Under the pieces are notes generated by a model. That model saw only the letters and a list, made by a program, of their open reading frames with translations. It made no database searches and was not told where the DNA came from. From JALYGK01 sp036259835 (GTDB lineage: Bacteria > Actinomycetota > UBA4738): DNA of 64,000 nucleotides. Below are positions 1 through 8,526 of the stretch, one piece after another; positions within the stretch are counted from its first letter, which is position 1, and every line of letters begins with the position of its first letter. Position numbers and translations under genes: made by a program. The stretch is taken from positions 1 through 64,000 of the forward strand of contig DATABA010000018.1 of NCBI GenBank assembly GCA_036259835.1. Reading direction: 5' to 3'.

Positions 1-104
1 CCCATGAATCCGATGGACTGCGCGACGGCGTCGAAGAAGCTGAGACGACTCTCGCCGAGTTGCTCGGCCGCTGCAGGTGCTTCTGGCGACCCAGAAAGAG
101 CCAT
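1..104 (-). CDS. APC-family amino acid permease, N-terminal fragment (runs off the window)
   Basis: Reading leftward from an ATG at 104, the frame stays open to the window edge and gives 34 residues: a hydrophilic alanine-rich tail and then LSFFDAVAQSIGFM. That is the usual start of the first membrane helix of amino acid-polyamine-organocation permeases, which move amino acids across the inner membrane. A GGGAG ribosome site lies about 8 nt before the ATG on the minus strand. It is divergent from the SDR gene at 221, and the 116 bp between them should hold both promoters. Only the cytoplasmic tail and start of helix 1 are visible, so the substrate cannot be guessed; the family call rests on a short but characteristic motif. 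Confidence 0.6.
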   Translation of the reverse strand, partial: MALSGSPEAPAAAEQLGESRLSFFDAVAQSIGFM

Positions 105-220
105 GACGGTTCTCCCTTCTCCCGATGGTCGACTCGCCAAAGCCAGCAGCCGAAGCCTACATGCGTCGCGTCGGGCGCGCATAGTACGGTGCGACCGGGA
201 CTTATGGGAACGATTCCGGT

Positions 221-1021
221 ATGAACGGAGAGGCGGCTCCGGGGCGCCTGAACCCGCTCCGTGAGCAGGTCGCCGTGGTCACGGGAGGCGCCCGGGGGCT
301 CGGGTTCGCCATCGCCTCCCGGCTTCTCGAGGATGGCGCGAGCGCGGCGTTGTTCGATCGGGACCCGGAGGCCGTCGCGCGAGCACGCGACGAGCTTGTG
401 GCCTCGCACGGTCTGGAGGGGTCCGAACGACCGGTCGTCGACGGCTACGTCGTGGACGTAACAGACGAAGGAGCGGTCCGCGCGGCGGTTGAATCGGTGG
501 TTCGCCGGCGAGGACGAATCGACATTCTGGTGAACAATGCCGGGATTTTTCCGCACACCCCATTCGAGAAGCTCGACTTCTCGGAGTGGCGCCGCGTGCT
601 GGGAATCAATCTCGACGGTGCGTTCCTGTGCACCCACGCGGTCTATCCCGCGATGGTCGAACGGGGATACGGCCGGATCGTGAATATTTCCTCGGCCACC
701 TTCTTCATTGGGTATCCCGAGATGACGCCGTACATTTCGAGCAAGGGCGGAATCGTCGGTTTCACGCGGGCGCTGGCCGGCGAGGCGGGTGACCACGGCA
801 TCACGGTCAACTGCATCACGCCGGGGTTGATCGAGACCGAGGGTGCTCTCGAGGAGGATCCCACGGGAGAGCTCTTCGAGGAGATCGTGGGAGGACAAGC
901 CGTCAAGCGCCGGGGACGGCCCGAGGACATCGCCGAATGTGTTGCATACCTCGCGAGTCCGCGGGCGGGCTTCATCACCGGACAGACGATCAATGTCGAC
1001 GGCGGTCACCGGTACCACTGA
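221..1021 (+). CDS. SDR-family NAD(P)-dependent oxidoreductase
   Basis: A 266-residue classical short-chain dehydrogenase/reductase. The nucleotide-binding TGGARGLG is at residues 21-28, NNAG at about 105-108, and the catalytic set is Ser158, Tyr171 and Lys175 (YISSK). The C-terminus ends INVDGGHRYH, usual for this family. An acidic residue after the second beta strand (FDRDPE) suggests NAD(H) preference. SDRs of this type oxidise or reduce a secondary alcohol or keto group in the cytosol; the substrate cannot be read from sequence. The ATG at 221 is the first in-frame start, and the gene is followed 24 bp later by an FAD oxidoreductase on the same strand, so the two probably form one transcript. 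Confidence 0.9.
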   Translation: MNGEAAPGRLNPLREQVAVVTGGARGLGFAIASRLLEDGASAALFDRDPEAVARARDELVASHGLEGSERPVVDGYVVDVTDEGAVRAAVESVVRRRGRIDILVNNAGIFPHTPFEKLDFSEWRRVLGINLDGAFLCTHAVYPAMVERGYGRIVNISSATFFIGYPEMTPYISSKGGIVGFTRALAGEAGDHGITVNCITPGLIETEGALEEDPTGELFEEIVGGQAVKRRGRPEDIAECVAYLASPRAGFITGQTINVDGGHRYH

Positions 1022-1045
1022 GGCGCCCGATACGAGGGAGGAAGG

Positions 1046-2647
1046 ATGGCGGATACGCACGACGTAATCGTGGTCGGCGGCGGCCACAACGGCCTCACGT
1101 GTGCCTGTTACCTGGCGAAGGCCGGGAAGAGGGTGCTGGTCCTGGAAGCTCGTGATGTCGTCGGCGGTGGTTGCGCCACGAAGGAGGTTGCCGCCCCGGG
1201 ATTCCGCCACAACTTCCATTCGAACTTTCACGGGATCATTCACATGGGGCCCGTCTACCAAGACCTGGAGCTCGAGCGGTACGGCGCCACCTACGTGTGG
1301 CCGGAAAACCAGTTCGCTCACGTCTTCCCTGATGGCAAAGCACTGGTGTGCAGCCGGGACCTCGACCAGACCGTCGCGAACATCGCGCGGTTCTCCAAGC
1401 GAGACGCGAACACGTTCCGCGACGTTGCGCTCCAGTACCGCGAGGTGCTGGAGCAGGGGATGATCCCGGCGATGTTCTCGGCTCCTCAGGCGCCGTCGAA
1501 AGACATCGCGCCGCTGGAGGAGAGCACCGAGGGGCTCGGCATGCTGCGCCACTTCTTTTCCTCGCCGAACCACGTCGCGCGGGATCTCTTCGAAACGCCG
1601 GAGGTGCAGACGTGGATCGGGTTCTGGGTGGCGCAGCTCGCCGGGACCGGAGACGTGTTCGGGCTCGGGGCCAACTATCCGGTGATGATCGCCGGGTCGA
1701 TGCAGCCGTACGGGTGGGCAATCTGCGTGGGCGGATCCAACAACCTGGCGCAGGCCATGGCGAAGTTCCTCACCGACCACGGCGGTGAAATCCGGCTCGA
1801 TGCGCCCGTGCGTCGGATCGAGGTCTCCGGTGGCGCCGCCACGGCGATCGAACTGAATGACGGCGAACGCCTCGCGGTCGGCGAGGCGACCGTGGTGTCC
1901 AATCTGGATCCACGGCACACCTTTCTCGAGCTGGTCGGCGAGTCTGAGCTGCCAGCATCGTTCGCTCCAGCCGTCAAACGATGGCGCTACGACGTCATGT
2001 CGATGTTTTGCGTTTACCTGGCTCTGGACGCGCCGGTTCGCTGGAAGGCGGCGGAGTGGGATCCTGCGGTCGAACGGTGCTTCGCCGTCTCCCTTTGCGA
2101 GTCGCTCGACGTGCTGGACGACAACGCGTCGGACTGCCGGTTGGGAATACCTCCCCGGCAGCCCGGCCTGTTCACGGTACACCCGTCGCTGTTCGACTCG
2201 TCGCTTGCTCCCGAGGGGAAAGAGGCGTGCTTCTGCGAGCAGATCGCGCCGTACGACCTGCGGGAAGGCGGTCCGGAGGCGTGGGAGAAGGAGAAGTGGG
2301 AGTACGCGGAGGTCGTGCTGGACCGGTGGCGTCCGTACCTGGCGAGCGGACTCGAACCGGAAGCGGTCGTCGGCCGCTACGTCTCCAGTCCGATTGATAT
2401 CGAGCGCATCATGCCGAGCATGAAGCACGGCGACTGGAATCACGGCGAGATGTCGCAGGACCAGCTCGGCATCTTCCGGCCGTTTCACGAATACCCGCCG
2501 TACCGAACTGCGTTCGAGAACGTCTACATGTGCGGGGCGTCGACGCATCCAGGAGGCAGCATCGGCGGCGCGTGCGGGTACAACGCGGCGAACGCCATCG
2601 CGGAAGACCGAGCGATCTCGAAGTGGTGGAAGAGCCCCTGGGGATAG
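1046..2647 (+). CDS. FAD-dependent oxidoreductase of the phytoene desaturase/PYROXD2 type
   Basis: 533 residues. The N-terminus carries the FAD dinucleotide fold (GGGHNG at 11-16) followed by an LVLEARDVVGGG strand-loop, and the C-terminus has the second FAD signature GGSIGGACGYNAA near 502-514. Overall it matches the CrtI/amine-oxidase-like NAD(P)/FAD oxidoreductases annotated as phytoene dehydrogenase-related or PYROXD2-like. No other carotenoid gene is nearby, so carotenoid desaturation is not supported by context. A strong GGGAGGAAGG ribosome site precedes the ATG. It probably forms a two-gene unit with the upstream SDR and converges on the methyltransferase with 8 bp between the stops. 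The substrate is unknown. Confidence 0.88.
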   Translation: MADTHDVIVVGGGHNGLTCACYLAKAGKRVLVLEARDVVGGGCATKEVAAPGFRHNFHSNFHGIIHMGPVYQDLELERYGATYVWPENQFAHVFPDGKALVCSRDLDQTVANIARFSKRDANTFRDVALQYREVLEQGMIPAMFSAPQAPSKDIAPLEESTEGLGMLRHFFSSPNHVARDLFETPEVQTWIGFWVAQLAGTGDVFGLGANYPVMIAGSMQPYGWAICVGGSNNLAQAMAKFLTDHGGEIRLDAPVRRIEVSGGAATAIELNDGERLAVGEATVVSNLDPRHTFLELVGESELPASFAPAVKRWRYDVMSMFCVYLALDAPVRWKAAEWDPAVERCFAVSLCESLDVLDDNASDCRLGIPPRQPGLFTVHPSLFDSSLAPEGKEACFCEQIAPYDLREGGPEAWEKEKWEYAEVVLDRWRPYLASGLEPEAVVGRYVSSPIDIERIMPSMKHGDWNHGEMSQDQLGIFRPFHEYPPYRTAFENVYMCGASTHPGGSIGGACGYNAANAIAEDRAISKWWKSPWG

Positions 2648-2655
2648 CCGGCGAG

Positions 2656-3297
2656 CTACTTCCTCAGCGCGACAAGGACGCCGTCGCGTATGGGCAAGAT
2701 CGTCGTCAGGAATGCCTCGTCGCCGAAGATCTCCCGATTGTGTTGGCGAACGGCGGTTAGCCAGTCGGCCGGTCCCCCTTCGCCCGTCGGGACGAAGGCG
2801 CTTCCCCAGGCCAGCGTGTTGTCACAGATGTACATACCGCCGGGCCGGATGCGATCACGGGCGGCGGCCCAAGCCGCCGGGTATTCCCATTTGTCGATGT
2901 CGTTGAAGACGATGTCGAACGTGCCCCCCGTTCCTTGCAACGTCTTCACGGCATCGCCGACGTGGAACCGGATCGGTTTGTCCAATCCGGCGCGGCCGAG
3001 GTAATCGAGTGCCTTCCGTTCGAATTCGGGGTCGCCGTCTGTGAGGTGAAGCTCGCCGTCCGCCCCGACAGCCCGGGAGAACCAGTACGCCGAGTACCCA
3101 TAGCCGGACCCCAGCTCGAAAACCCGCTTCGCGTTGATTGACCTCGCAAGGATTTCGAGCACCACACCGACCATCCGTCCCACGATCGGGAAGCCTCGCT
3201 CCTTCGCCTCGGCTTCCATGTCACCGAGCACGGGCTCGTCGTGCCGTGCGAGCAACCCGCGGATGTAGTCCTCGACCTTCGGGTTCGTGACCTCCAC
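2656..3297 (-). CDS. Class I SAM-dependent O-methyltransferase (family 3/COMT-like)
   Basis: 213 residues. The SAM-binding motif I reads ELGSGYGYS at 61-69, followed by the acidic ribose-binding region (LTDGDPE), the DIVFNDID segment that carries the metal-binding acids of family 3 O-methyltransferases, and RIRPGGMYICDN. Bacterial members methylate catechols or related hydroxyls with Mg2+. The start is GTG at 3297: a -10-like TAGGCT (3306-3311, minus strand) sits 8 nt before it and there is no Shine-Dalgarno, consistent with a leaderless message. It is divergent from hisN, the two starts being 45 bp apart. The acceptor substrate is not predictable. Confidence 0.88.
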   Translation of the reverse strand: MEVTNPKVEDYIRGLLARHDEPVLGDMEAEAKERGFPIVGRMVGVVLEILARSINAKRVFELGSGYGYSAYWFSRAVGADGELHLTDGDPEFERKALDYLGRAGLDKPIRFHVGDAVKTLQGTGGTFDIVFNDIDKWEYPAAWAAARDRIRPGGMYICDNTLAWGSAFVPTGEGGPADWLTAVRQHNREIFGDEAFLTTILPIRDGVLVALRK

Positions 3298-3305
3298 GGC
3301 GCCAC

Positions 3306-3311
3306 AGCCTA
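3306..3311 (-). promoter_or_regulatory. -10 hexamer for the O-methyltransferase (leaderless)
   Basis: TAGGCT on the minus strand lies 8 nt upstream of the GTG start at 3297. The position fits transcription starting at or next to the start codon. No convincing -35 was seen. Confidence 0.45.
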
Positions 3312-3328
3312 CTGCCTGAGCCGGGCGC

Positions 3329-3334
3329 TAACCT
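3329..3334 (+). promoter_or_regulatory. -10 hexamer for hisN (leaderless)
   Basis: TAACCT ends 8 nt before the ATG at 3343. The divergent TAGGCT for the methyltransferase lies 17 bp away on the other strand, giving a compact back-to-back promoter. Confidence 0.45.
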
Positions 3335-3342
3335 CGGGCGGG

Positions 3343-4113
3343 ATGAACGATGACCTCGCGTTCGCACATCAACTCGCCGACGTCGCCGACTCCATCTCGA
3401 TGAAGTGGTTCCGCGCGGTCGGTCTTCGGGTCGAGACGAAAGCGGACTTCACTCCAGTGAGCGAGGCGGACCGCGGCGTGGAAGAAGCGCTCAGAGAACA
3501 CGTCGCGTCCGAGCGTGACGGCGAAGGCGTCATTGGTGAGGAGTTCGGAGCCGAAGAAGCTCCGGCGGGCCGGTGGATTCTGGATCCGATCGACGGGACG
3601 AAGAACTTCGTTCGGGGCATCCCGATCTGGGCAACCCTCATCGCGCTGGAGCGGGACGGAGTCGTTCAGGCGGGACTGGCCTCCGCGCCTGCGCTTGGGC
3701 GAAGGTGGTGGGCCGCGCGAGGCGAGGGTGCCTTCGCCGATGGAGACCGCATCTCGGTGTCAATGATCGACCGGCTGGAGAACGCACAGGTGTGCTTCGG
3801 CGGCGTGCGCACGTGGAAGAAAGCCGGACTCCTCGAGAACTTCCTCTCGCTGGCAACACGAGCGCAGCGAACCAGAGGGTTCGGCGACTTCTGGATGCAC
3901 ATGCTGGTGGCAGAGGGCGCCGCCGATGTCGCCGCAGAGATGGAGGTCAGCATCTGGGACCTGGCGGCGGTCCAGGTGATCGTGGAGGAGGCCGGCGGAG
4001 CGTTCACCGACATTACGGGCAAGGAGACGCCGTCTGGTGGAAGCGCCGTCTCCACGAACAGGCTGCTGCACGACGAGGTGTTGAGGGTCCTGAACCAGGG
4101 CGCTGGCGGTTGA
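3343..4113 (+). CDS. hisN: Histidinol-phosphatase, inositol monophosphatase fold
   Basis: 256 residues of the Mg2+-dependent inositol monophosphatase superfamily. Metal-binding positions are visible: Glu66/Glu67 in GEEFG, the DPIDGT signature at 81-86, and Asp206 in IWDLAAVQ. The run WILDPIDGTKNFVRG followed by a WATLIAL segment is the form typical of actinobacterial HisN, which dephosphorylates L-histidinol phosphate in histidine biosynthesis, so HisN is preferred over a plain inositol phosphatase. ATG 3343 was chosen because a TAACCT -10 lies 8 nt upstream; longer in-frame versions would run into the divergent methyltransferase promoter. The stop overlaps the TTG start of the transporter by 4 nt. 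No other his genes are in the window. Confidence 0.85.
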   Translation: MNDDLAFAHQLADVADSISMKWFRAVGLRVETKADFTPVSEADRGVEEALREHVASERDGEGVIGEEFGAEEAPAGRWILDPIDGTKNFVRGIPIWATLIALERDGVVQAGLASAPALGRRWWAARGEGAFADGDRISVSMIDRLENAQVCFGGVRTWKKAGLLENFLSLATRAQRTRGFGDFWMHMLVAEGAADVAAEMEVSIWDLAAVQVIVEEAGGAFTDITGKETPSGGSAVSTNRLLHDEVLRVLNQGAGG

Positions 4114-5303
4114 GGACGCGCCCGGCGAGTGAGCGCGAGCGGCCCCCGCTCGTCACGCCCGTGTTCGTGACCATCGTTGCGTCGTCAATGGCCTACTTCA
4201 TCGCGGTTGGAGGGGTTCTGGCCCTCCTCCCGCGTTTCGTGCGAGGCCCCCTTCGCGGCGACGACGTCGCGGTGGGTGTCTCCGTCGGTGCGTTCACCTT
4301 CACGGCCGTGGTTCTTCGTCCGTTGGCCGGCCGTCTGGGGGATCGGCGAGGCCGCCGCCTTCTGATGTTCGGCGGCTCGGCGGTGGTTGCCGCGTCGTTT
4401 GCCGCCTACTCGCTGGCGAGCGCCGTTCCGGTGCTGGTCGCGCTTCGACTGCTCACCGGTGCCGGCGAAGGACTGTTCTTCACCGGCGCGGGAAGCGCGA
4501 TCAACGACCTCGCTCCGAACGAGCGGCGCGGCGAGGCCATCAGCTACTTCAGCCTCGCGGTGTTCGGCGGGCTGGCTGTTGGTCCGGCGATCGGCGAGTT
4601 CCTCCTGGATCGCTCCGGGTTCGACGCCGTTTGGTGGGCGGCGGCTGGAGGAGCCACTATCGCAGCGGTGCTGGCGGCGTCGATGAGGGAAACGCGCCCC
4701 GAACGGGCGACCGATGCATCACCCGGCCGGTTGTTGCACCGAGCCGCGTTGGTCCCCGGGACGGTTCATGCCACGAACGTGTGGGGCTTCGCCGCGCTTT
4801 CCTCGTTCGTTCCGCTCTATGCGTTGCAGCTCGGGATGCCGGGCTCGCGGTTCGTGTTCCTCGTGTATTCCGGGATCATCCTGGCGATCCGAAGCGTCGG
4901 CGCGACGATCCCGGATCGACTGGGTCCGAAGACGTCCACCCGCGCCGCGATGATCTGCTCGATCACCGGGCTGCTCCTCATGGGGACCTGGGCCAGCCCC
5001 ACCGGGCTGTTCTTGGGCACTTCGGTTTTCGCTGTGGGCGTCGCGCTTCTCTATCCCGGCCTCATGACCATGGCCATCCATGCCGCCCCTGAGTCGGAGC
5101 GTGGGTCCGTCGTCGGGACCTTCACCGCGTTCTTCGATCTCTCATATGGACTCGGGGCGCTCACGCTCGGCGCGGTCGCATCCGCCTTCGGCTATCGCGG
5201 AACATTCGTCGCCGCGGCCCTGGCAGGGCTGGGCGGCTTTCTCCTCCTGCTCGTTCGAACGCGCGGGGCCGAGGGTCCCGTCTCCGGTACGCTTCGTCCA
5301 TGA
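4110..5303 (+). CDS. MFS transporter
   Basis: About 397 residues with the 12-helix hydrophobic pattern of major facilitator permeases and a loop 2-3 motif A ([10 protein letters not shown] at 74-83). The start is inferred: TTG 4110 overlaps the hisN stop (TTGA), giving translational coupling; GTG 4161 is an alternative but would cut into helix 1. The 3' end overlaps the start of the mutase gene at 5300 by 4 nt (ATGA), so hisN, this transporter and the mutase gene are probably co-transcribed. Drug/sugar efflux-type MFS is the closest general class; no substrate can be assigned. Confidence 0.85.
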   Translation: MRTRPASERERPPLVTPVFVTIVASSMAYFIAVGGVLALLPRFVRGPLRGDDVAVGVSVGAFTFTAVVLRPLAGRLGDRRGRRLLMFGGSAVVAASFAAYSLASAVPVLVALRLLTGAGEGLFFTGAGSAINDLAPNERRGEAISYFSLAVFGGLAVGPAIGEFLLDRSGFDAVWWAAAGGATIAAVLAASMRETRPERATDASPGRLLHRAALVPGTVHATNVWGFAALSSFVPLYALQLGMPGSRFVFLVYSGIILAIRSVGATIPDRLGPKTSTRAAMICSITGLLLMGTWASPTGLFLGTSVFAVGVALLYPGLMTMAIHAAPESERGSVVGTFTAFFDLSYGLGALTLGAVASAFGYRGTFVAAALAGLGGFLLLLVRTRGAEGPVSGTLRP

Positions 5304-6883
5304 CCGAGGATCGTCGGATGACGGACTCGGGTATCGAGATCAAGCCGGTCTACGGGCCCGAGGAGATCGAGGGGTTCGATCCGGAACGGGACCTGGGCCG
5401 GCCCGGCCAGCCGCCGTTCACCCGGGGCGTCTATCCCACGATGTATCGCGGGCGCGTTTGGACCATGCGGCAGTACGCCGGGATGGGTACTGCGAAAGAG
5501 ACTAACGCGCGGTTCCGCTATCTCCTGGAGCATGGGCAAACCGGGCTTTCCATCGCCTTCGACCTCCCAACGCAAATGGGCTACGACTCCGACCACCCCA
5601 GGGCTGAAGGCGAAGTCGGGAAGACTGGCGTGGCCATCGATTCGCTCGAGGACATGCGGGTCCTCCTCAGCGACATCCCGCTGGATCAGGTCACCACGTC
5701 CATGACCATCAACGCCACTGCGCCGATCCTCCTGCTGCTCTACGAGCTGGTCGCCGCGGAGCAGGGCGTGCCGGCGGAGGTGATCGGCGGCACGGTCCAG
5801 AACGACATTCTCAAGGAGTACGCCGCGCGAGGGACGTACATCTATCCGCCAAAGCCATCGATGCGACTGATCACGGACCTGTTCGCGTATTGCAAGGAGC
5901 GCATACCCAGGTGGAACACGATCTCGATCTCCGGCTACCACATGCGCGAGGCCGGGGCGACGGCGGTGCAGGAGGTGGCGTTCACGCTCGCGAACGCCAT
6001 CGCGTACGTGCAGGCCGCGCTGGACGCAGGCCTGGCCATCGACGACTTCGCGCCGCGCCTTTCGTTCTTCTTTGCGTGCCACATGAACTTCCTGGAGGAG
6101 GTGGCGAAGTTCCGCGCGGCGCGACGCCTGTGGGCCCGAATCGTCCAGGAGCGGTTCGCGGCGAAGGATCCTCGAAGCGCCATGCTTCGGTTCCACACGC
6201 AGACGGGCGGGGCGACGCTGACCGCGCAGCAGCCGGAGAACAACATCGTTCGAACGGCCCTGGAGGCGCTGGCGGCGGTGTTTGGAGGCACTCAATCGCT
6301 GCACACGAACTCCTTCGATGAGGCGCTGGCACTGCCGACCGAGCGAGCGGTCAAGATCGCGCTTCGAACTCAGCAGATCATCGCGGCGGAAAGCGGCGTC
6401 GCTGACACCGCCGATCCGTTGGGAGGGTCGTACTACATCGAGCACCTGACCAACGAGATCGAGACGCGCGCGGGCGAGTACATCGAGAAGATCGACGGCA
6501 TGGGGGGCGCCGTTGCCGCGATCGAGGCGGGCTGGGTGCAGGCGGAAATCCACGAGTCGGCGTTCCACATCCAGCAAGGTGTGGAGTCGGGCGCCCGCGT
6601 GGTGGTCGGCGTGAACAAATACCACGAGGAAGAGGACGTTCCGCCGGAGCTCCTGAAGATGGACCAAGATGAGCTGCGTGCGCAGGTTGAGCGGCTGCGC
6701 GCCTTGCGAAGCGGCCGGGACAACGCCGCGGTCGACAAGGCGCTTGCGAACGTGCGAGAGGCAGCCCGAGGGACGGCGAACCTCCTCTATCCAATGAAGG
6801 AAGCCTTGCGGACAGGGGCGACGCTCGGTGAGGTTTCCGACGCGCTCAGGAAGGAGTTCGGCGAATATCGCCCCACGCACTAG
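5300..6883 (+). CDS. Methylmalonyl-CoA mutase, large (catalytic) subunit without B12 domain
   Basis: 527 residues covering only the TIM-barrel substrate domain of acyl-CoA mutases. [10 protein letters not shown] (Tyr59) and [15 protein letters not shown] match methylmalonyl-CoA mutase large subunits; the tyrosine in QYAG and the alanine in AFDLPT argue against a 2-hydroxyisobutyryl-CoA mutase, which differs at these points. GYHMREAG (His214) supplies the conserved catalytic histidine. The enzyme interconverts (R)-methylmalonyl-CoA and succinyl-CoA using adenosylcobalamin. The cobalamin-binding small subunit is absent here and must be encoded elsewhere; the next genes do not encode it. Translation is coupled to the upstream transporter (ATGA). 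It would act after propionyl-CoA carboxylase and the epimerase at 44867. Confidence 0.93.
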   Translation: MTEDRRMTDSGIEIKPVYGPEEIEGFDPERDLGRPGQPPFTRGVYPTMYRGRVWTMRQYAGMGTAKETNARFRYLLEHGQTGLSIAFDLPTQMGYDSDHPRAEGEVGKTGVAIDSLEDMRVLLSDIPLDQVTTSMTINATAPILLLLYELVAAEQGVPAEVIGGTVQNDILKEYAARGTYIYPPKPSMRLITDLFAYCKERIPRWNTISISGYHMREAGATAVQEVAFTLANAIAYVQAALDAGLAIDDFAPRLSFFFACHMNFLEEVAKFRAARRLWARIVQERFAAKDPRSAMLRFHTQTGGATLTAQQPENNIVRTALEALAAVFGGTQSLHTNSFDEALALPTERAVKIALRTQQIIAAESGVADTADPLGGSYYIEHLTNEIETRAGEYIEKIDGMGGAVAAIEAGWVQAEIHESAFHIQQGVESGARVVVGVNKYHEEEDVPPELLKMDQDELRAQVERLRALRSGRDNAAVDKALANVREAARGTANLLYPMKEALRTGATLGEVSDALRKEFGEYRPTH

Positions 6884-6920
6884 GGCGGTGGACGAGCCGC
6901 CGCCGGTGAGGAGGTCAGCG

Positions 6921-7166
6921 GTGCAGGATCAACTGGAGTACGGCTTCGGAACGGCGATCTTCGTATTGGACCACACCGCTGACAAGCTGACGCCTGAAGA
7001 GGCCGACCGGTCGTTCAGCGAGGTCACCAAGGAAAACTTCCGGCGGATGTGGCCCGGGGTTCGCGATTGGGCGGAGACGCTGTGGCACACGCTGGAAGAA
7101 GAGCGAGGCCACATGGCGTCGGCGGTCGAGGACGAAGAGGTCGACGAAGTGGGCGGCGGAGGGTGA
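6921..7166 (+). CDS. Small acidic protein of unknown function
   Basis: 81 residues, not recognised. The body has a predicted amphipathic, aromatic-containing core (EYGFGTAIFVLDHTADKL, then a helix ending RDWAETLWHTLEEERGH) and an acidic/glycine tail (EDEEVDEVGGGG). The start is placed at GTG 6921 because GAGGAGGT lies 7-8 nt upstream; GTG 6888 and 6906 are in frame but have no such site. It begins 37 nt after the mutase stop on the same strand, so it may be in the mutase operon, but nothing in it resembles a cobalamin-binding or chaperone domain. Confidence 0.6.
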   Translation: MQDQLEYGFGTAIFVLDHTADKLTPEEADRSFSEVTKENFRRMWPGVRDWAETLWHTLEEERGHMASAVEDEEVDEVGGGG

Positions 7167-7179
7167 AGATACGAGCGTC

Positions 7180-7782
7180 ATGAAGGCGCTGGTTCGGTCG
7201 ATCCTCCTTGCGGCCCTGTTGACTGGAACGTTGATCGTGGGAAGTCGCCCGGCGTGGGCGTGCAGCTGCGTACCGCCGAACCCGCGCCAGATGCTTGCCG
7301 AGTTCGATGGTGCCTTTGTGGGGGAGTTCGTCGGTCGAAAGGGTTCCGCGAGGCCTCTACCGTTCGTCGGGCAGGAGACCAGCGTGTTCACTTTCCGTGT
7401 CACTCGGTCGTACAAGGGTGACCTCGGTCCTCTCGTTGACGTCGAGAGCGCGAGCTACGGCGCGGCATGCGGCCTCGAAGTGACTGCGGGCGATCGGATC
7501 GGACTCTTCTTGGAGAAGGAACCGGATCGGTGGACATCCAACCTCTGTCTCCAGGTCTCGCCACGGGATCTCACGGCGGCCGCCAAGTCGGCGGGAGCAG
7601 GCGAGGCCGCGGCAGTACCGGGGGCTCCGGCTCCCAAGGACATGGCGAACGACGCGGGTCCCGCGTCGAATCCCCGTCCGCGAGGTTCACCGGTTTGGCG
7701 GTGGGTGGTGATCGCTTCACTCGCCGCCATCGCTCCGATCGTCCTTTTTGCGCTCCGCTCGAGGCGTAGCGCCGGACAGTAA
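7180..7782 (+). CDS. Secreted, membrane-anchored TIMP/netrin-like domain protein
   Basis: 200 residues. A signal peptide (positive MKALVR, hydrophobic stretch, ending SRPAWA at about 27) is followed at once by CSC (Cys28, Cys30), the arrangement that starts tissue-inhibitor-of-metalloprotease/netrin-like domains. The domain continues with FDGAFVGEF, a beta-rich FTFRVTRSYKG segment and further cysteines (AACGLE, NLCLQV). A Pro/Ala-rich linker leads to one C-terminal transmembrane helix (about 170-190) and a short basic tail, so the domain would face outside the membrane. Bacterial relatives are common in actinobacteria; their function is unproven. It starts 13 nt after the upstream small gene. 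Confidence 0.72.
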   Translation: MKALVRSILLAALLTGTLIVGSRPAWACSCVPPNPRQMLAEFDGAFVGEFVGRKGSARPLPFVGQETSVFTFRVTRSYKGDLGPLVDVESASYGAACGLEVTAGDRIGLFLEKEPDRWTSNLCLQVSPRDLTAAAKSAGAGEAAAVPGAPAPKDMANDAGPASNPRPRGSPVWRWVVIASLAAIAPIVLFALRSRRSAGQ

Positions 7783-7785
7783 CGT

Positions 7786-7803
7786 CCGCACGACAACGTG
7801 CGG
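7786..7803. promoter_or_regulatory. Inverted repeat upstream of the F420H2:NADP reductase
   Basis: Perfect 7-bp arms (CCGCACG and CGTGCGG) around ACAA, starting 4 nt after the upstream stop and ending 1 nt before the TATCCT -10. It could be an operator over the -35 region or a short terminator hairpin for the upstream gene; there is no T-tract. Confidence 0.4.
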
Positions 7804-7804
7804 C

Positions 7805-7810
7805 TATCCT
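7805..7810 (+). promoter_or_regulatory. -10 hexamer for the F420H2:NADP reductase (leaderless)
   Basis: TATCCT ends 8 nt before GTG 7819 and supports that start over GTG 7798, which would lie upstream of the -10. Confidence 0.5.
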
Positions 7811-7818
7811 CTGCCGTC

Positions 7819-8526
7819 GTGACGATCGCCATCATCGGGGGAACCGGCGACGAGGGATTTGGCCTGGCCCTTCGACTGGCCGTCGGGGGCGAAGAGGTCA
7901 TCATCGGATCGCGATCCGAGGAGCGCGGGCGCGAGGCGGCCGACAGGGCGCGAGAAATCCTTGAGCTCGGCGCCGGTGCCGGAACGCGTGGAGAGATCAG
8001 CGGTGCCGCCAACGACGACGCGGCCGCTGCATGCGACGTCGTCTTCGTCACCGTCCCCTATGCCGGACAGGCCGAGATCTATCGGTCGATCACACCGGCG
8101 CTGCGTGCCAACGCGCTGGTGTGCGACACGACCACGCCACTGGCGACCGCGGTAGGACGACCGGCGTGGCAGGTGGTTCGGCCCTGGGAAGGGTCGGCCG
8201 CCGAACAGGCGAAGGCCGTCCTTCCGAAAACGGTCCAGCTCGTCGCGGGGTTTCATACGGTGGCGGCCGAGCCGCTCCAGGCGCTGGAGCACCCGGTGGA
8301 AGGTGATGTTCTCTTGTGCGGCGCCGACCGTGAGGCGAAAGCGCGTATCGGCGGATTGATCGAGAAGATCCCGAACCTTCGGTGGGTGGACGCTGGAGTC
8401 TTGTCGATGGCTCGCGTCATCGAGCCGCTCACCGCGCTGCTCGTGAGCGTCAACCGCAACTACAAGCTGAAGAAGACTGGGATCAGATTGGTCGGCCGAG
8501 ACGTATGGGGCTCGCCGCCGGCGTGA
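7819..8526 (+). CDS. npdG: NADPH-dependent F420 reductase (F420H2:NADP+ oxidoreductase)
   Basis: 235 residues. The protein starts TIAIIGGTGDEGFGLALRLA, the nucleotide-binding loop of the NPDG family, followed by IIGSRSEERG, which carries the residues that contact the NADP 2'-phosphate, then DVVFVTVPYAGQ. The C-terminal half (RWVDAGVLSMARVIEPLTALL) matches the F420-binding dimer region. The enzyme transfers hydride between coenzyme F420 and NADP, linking F420-dependent redox chemistry to the NADPH pool. The start GTG 7819 is favoured by the -10 at 7805-7810 and by the family's usual N-terminus; GTG 7798 is an in-frame alternative. Its stop overlaps the likely start of the M23 lipoprotein gene. 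It implies that the host makes F420. Confidence 0.88.
   Translation: MTIAIIGGTGDEGFGLALRLAVGGEEVIIGSRSEERGREAADRAREILELGAGAGTRGEISGAANDDAAAACDVVFVTVPYAGQAEIYRSITPALRANALVCDTTTPLATAVGRPAWQVVRPWEGSAAEQAKAVLPKTVQLVAGFHTVAAEPLQALEHPVEGDVLLCGADREAKARIGGLIEKIPNLRWVDAGVLSMARVIEPLTALLVSVNRNYKLKKTGIRLVGRDVWGSPPA

Noticed and set aside
4..264. Plus-strand open frame at the left edge
   Set aside because: It overlaps the reverse-strand start of an amino acid permease with a good ribosome site, has low-complexity Ser/Arg-rich sequence and no recognisable domain.
5192..6880. Long minus-strand open frame opposite the methylmalonyl-CoA mutase gene
   Set aside because: It is an antisense shadow caused by high G+C at third codon positions; the translation is Arg/His/Leu-rich and matches no family, while the plus strand encodes a full mutase subunit.
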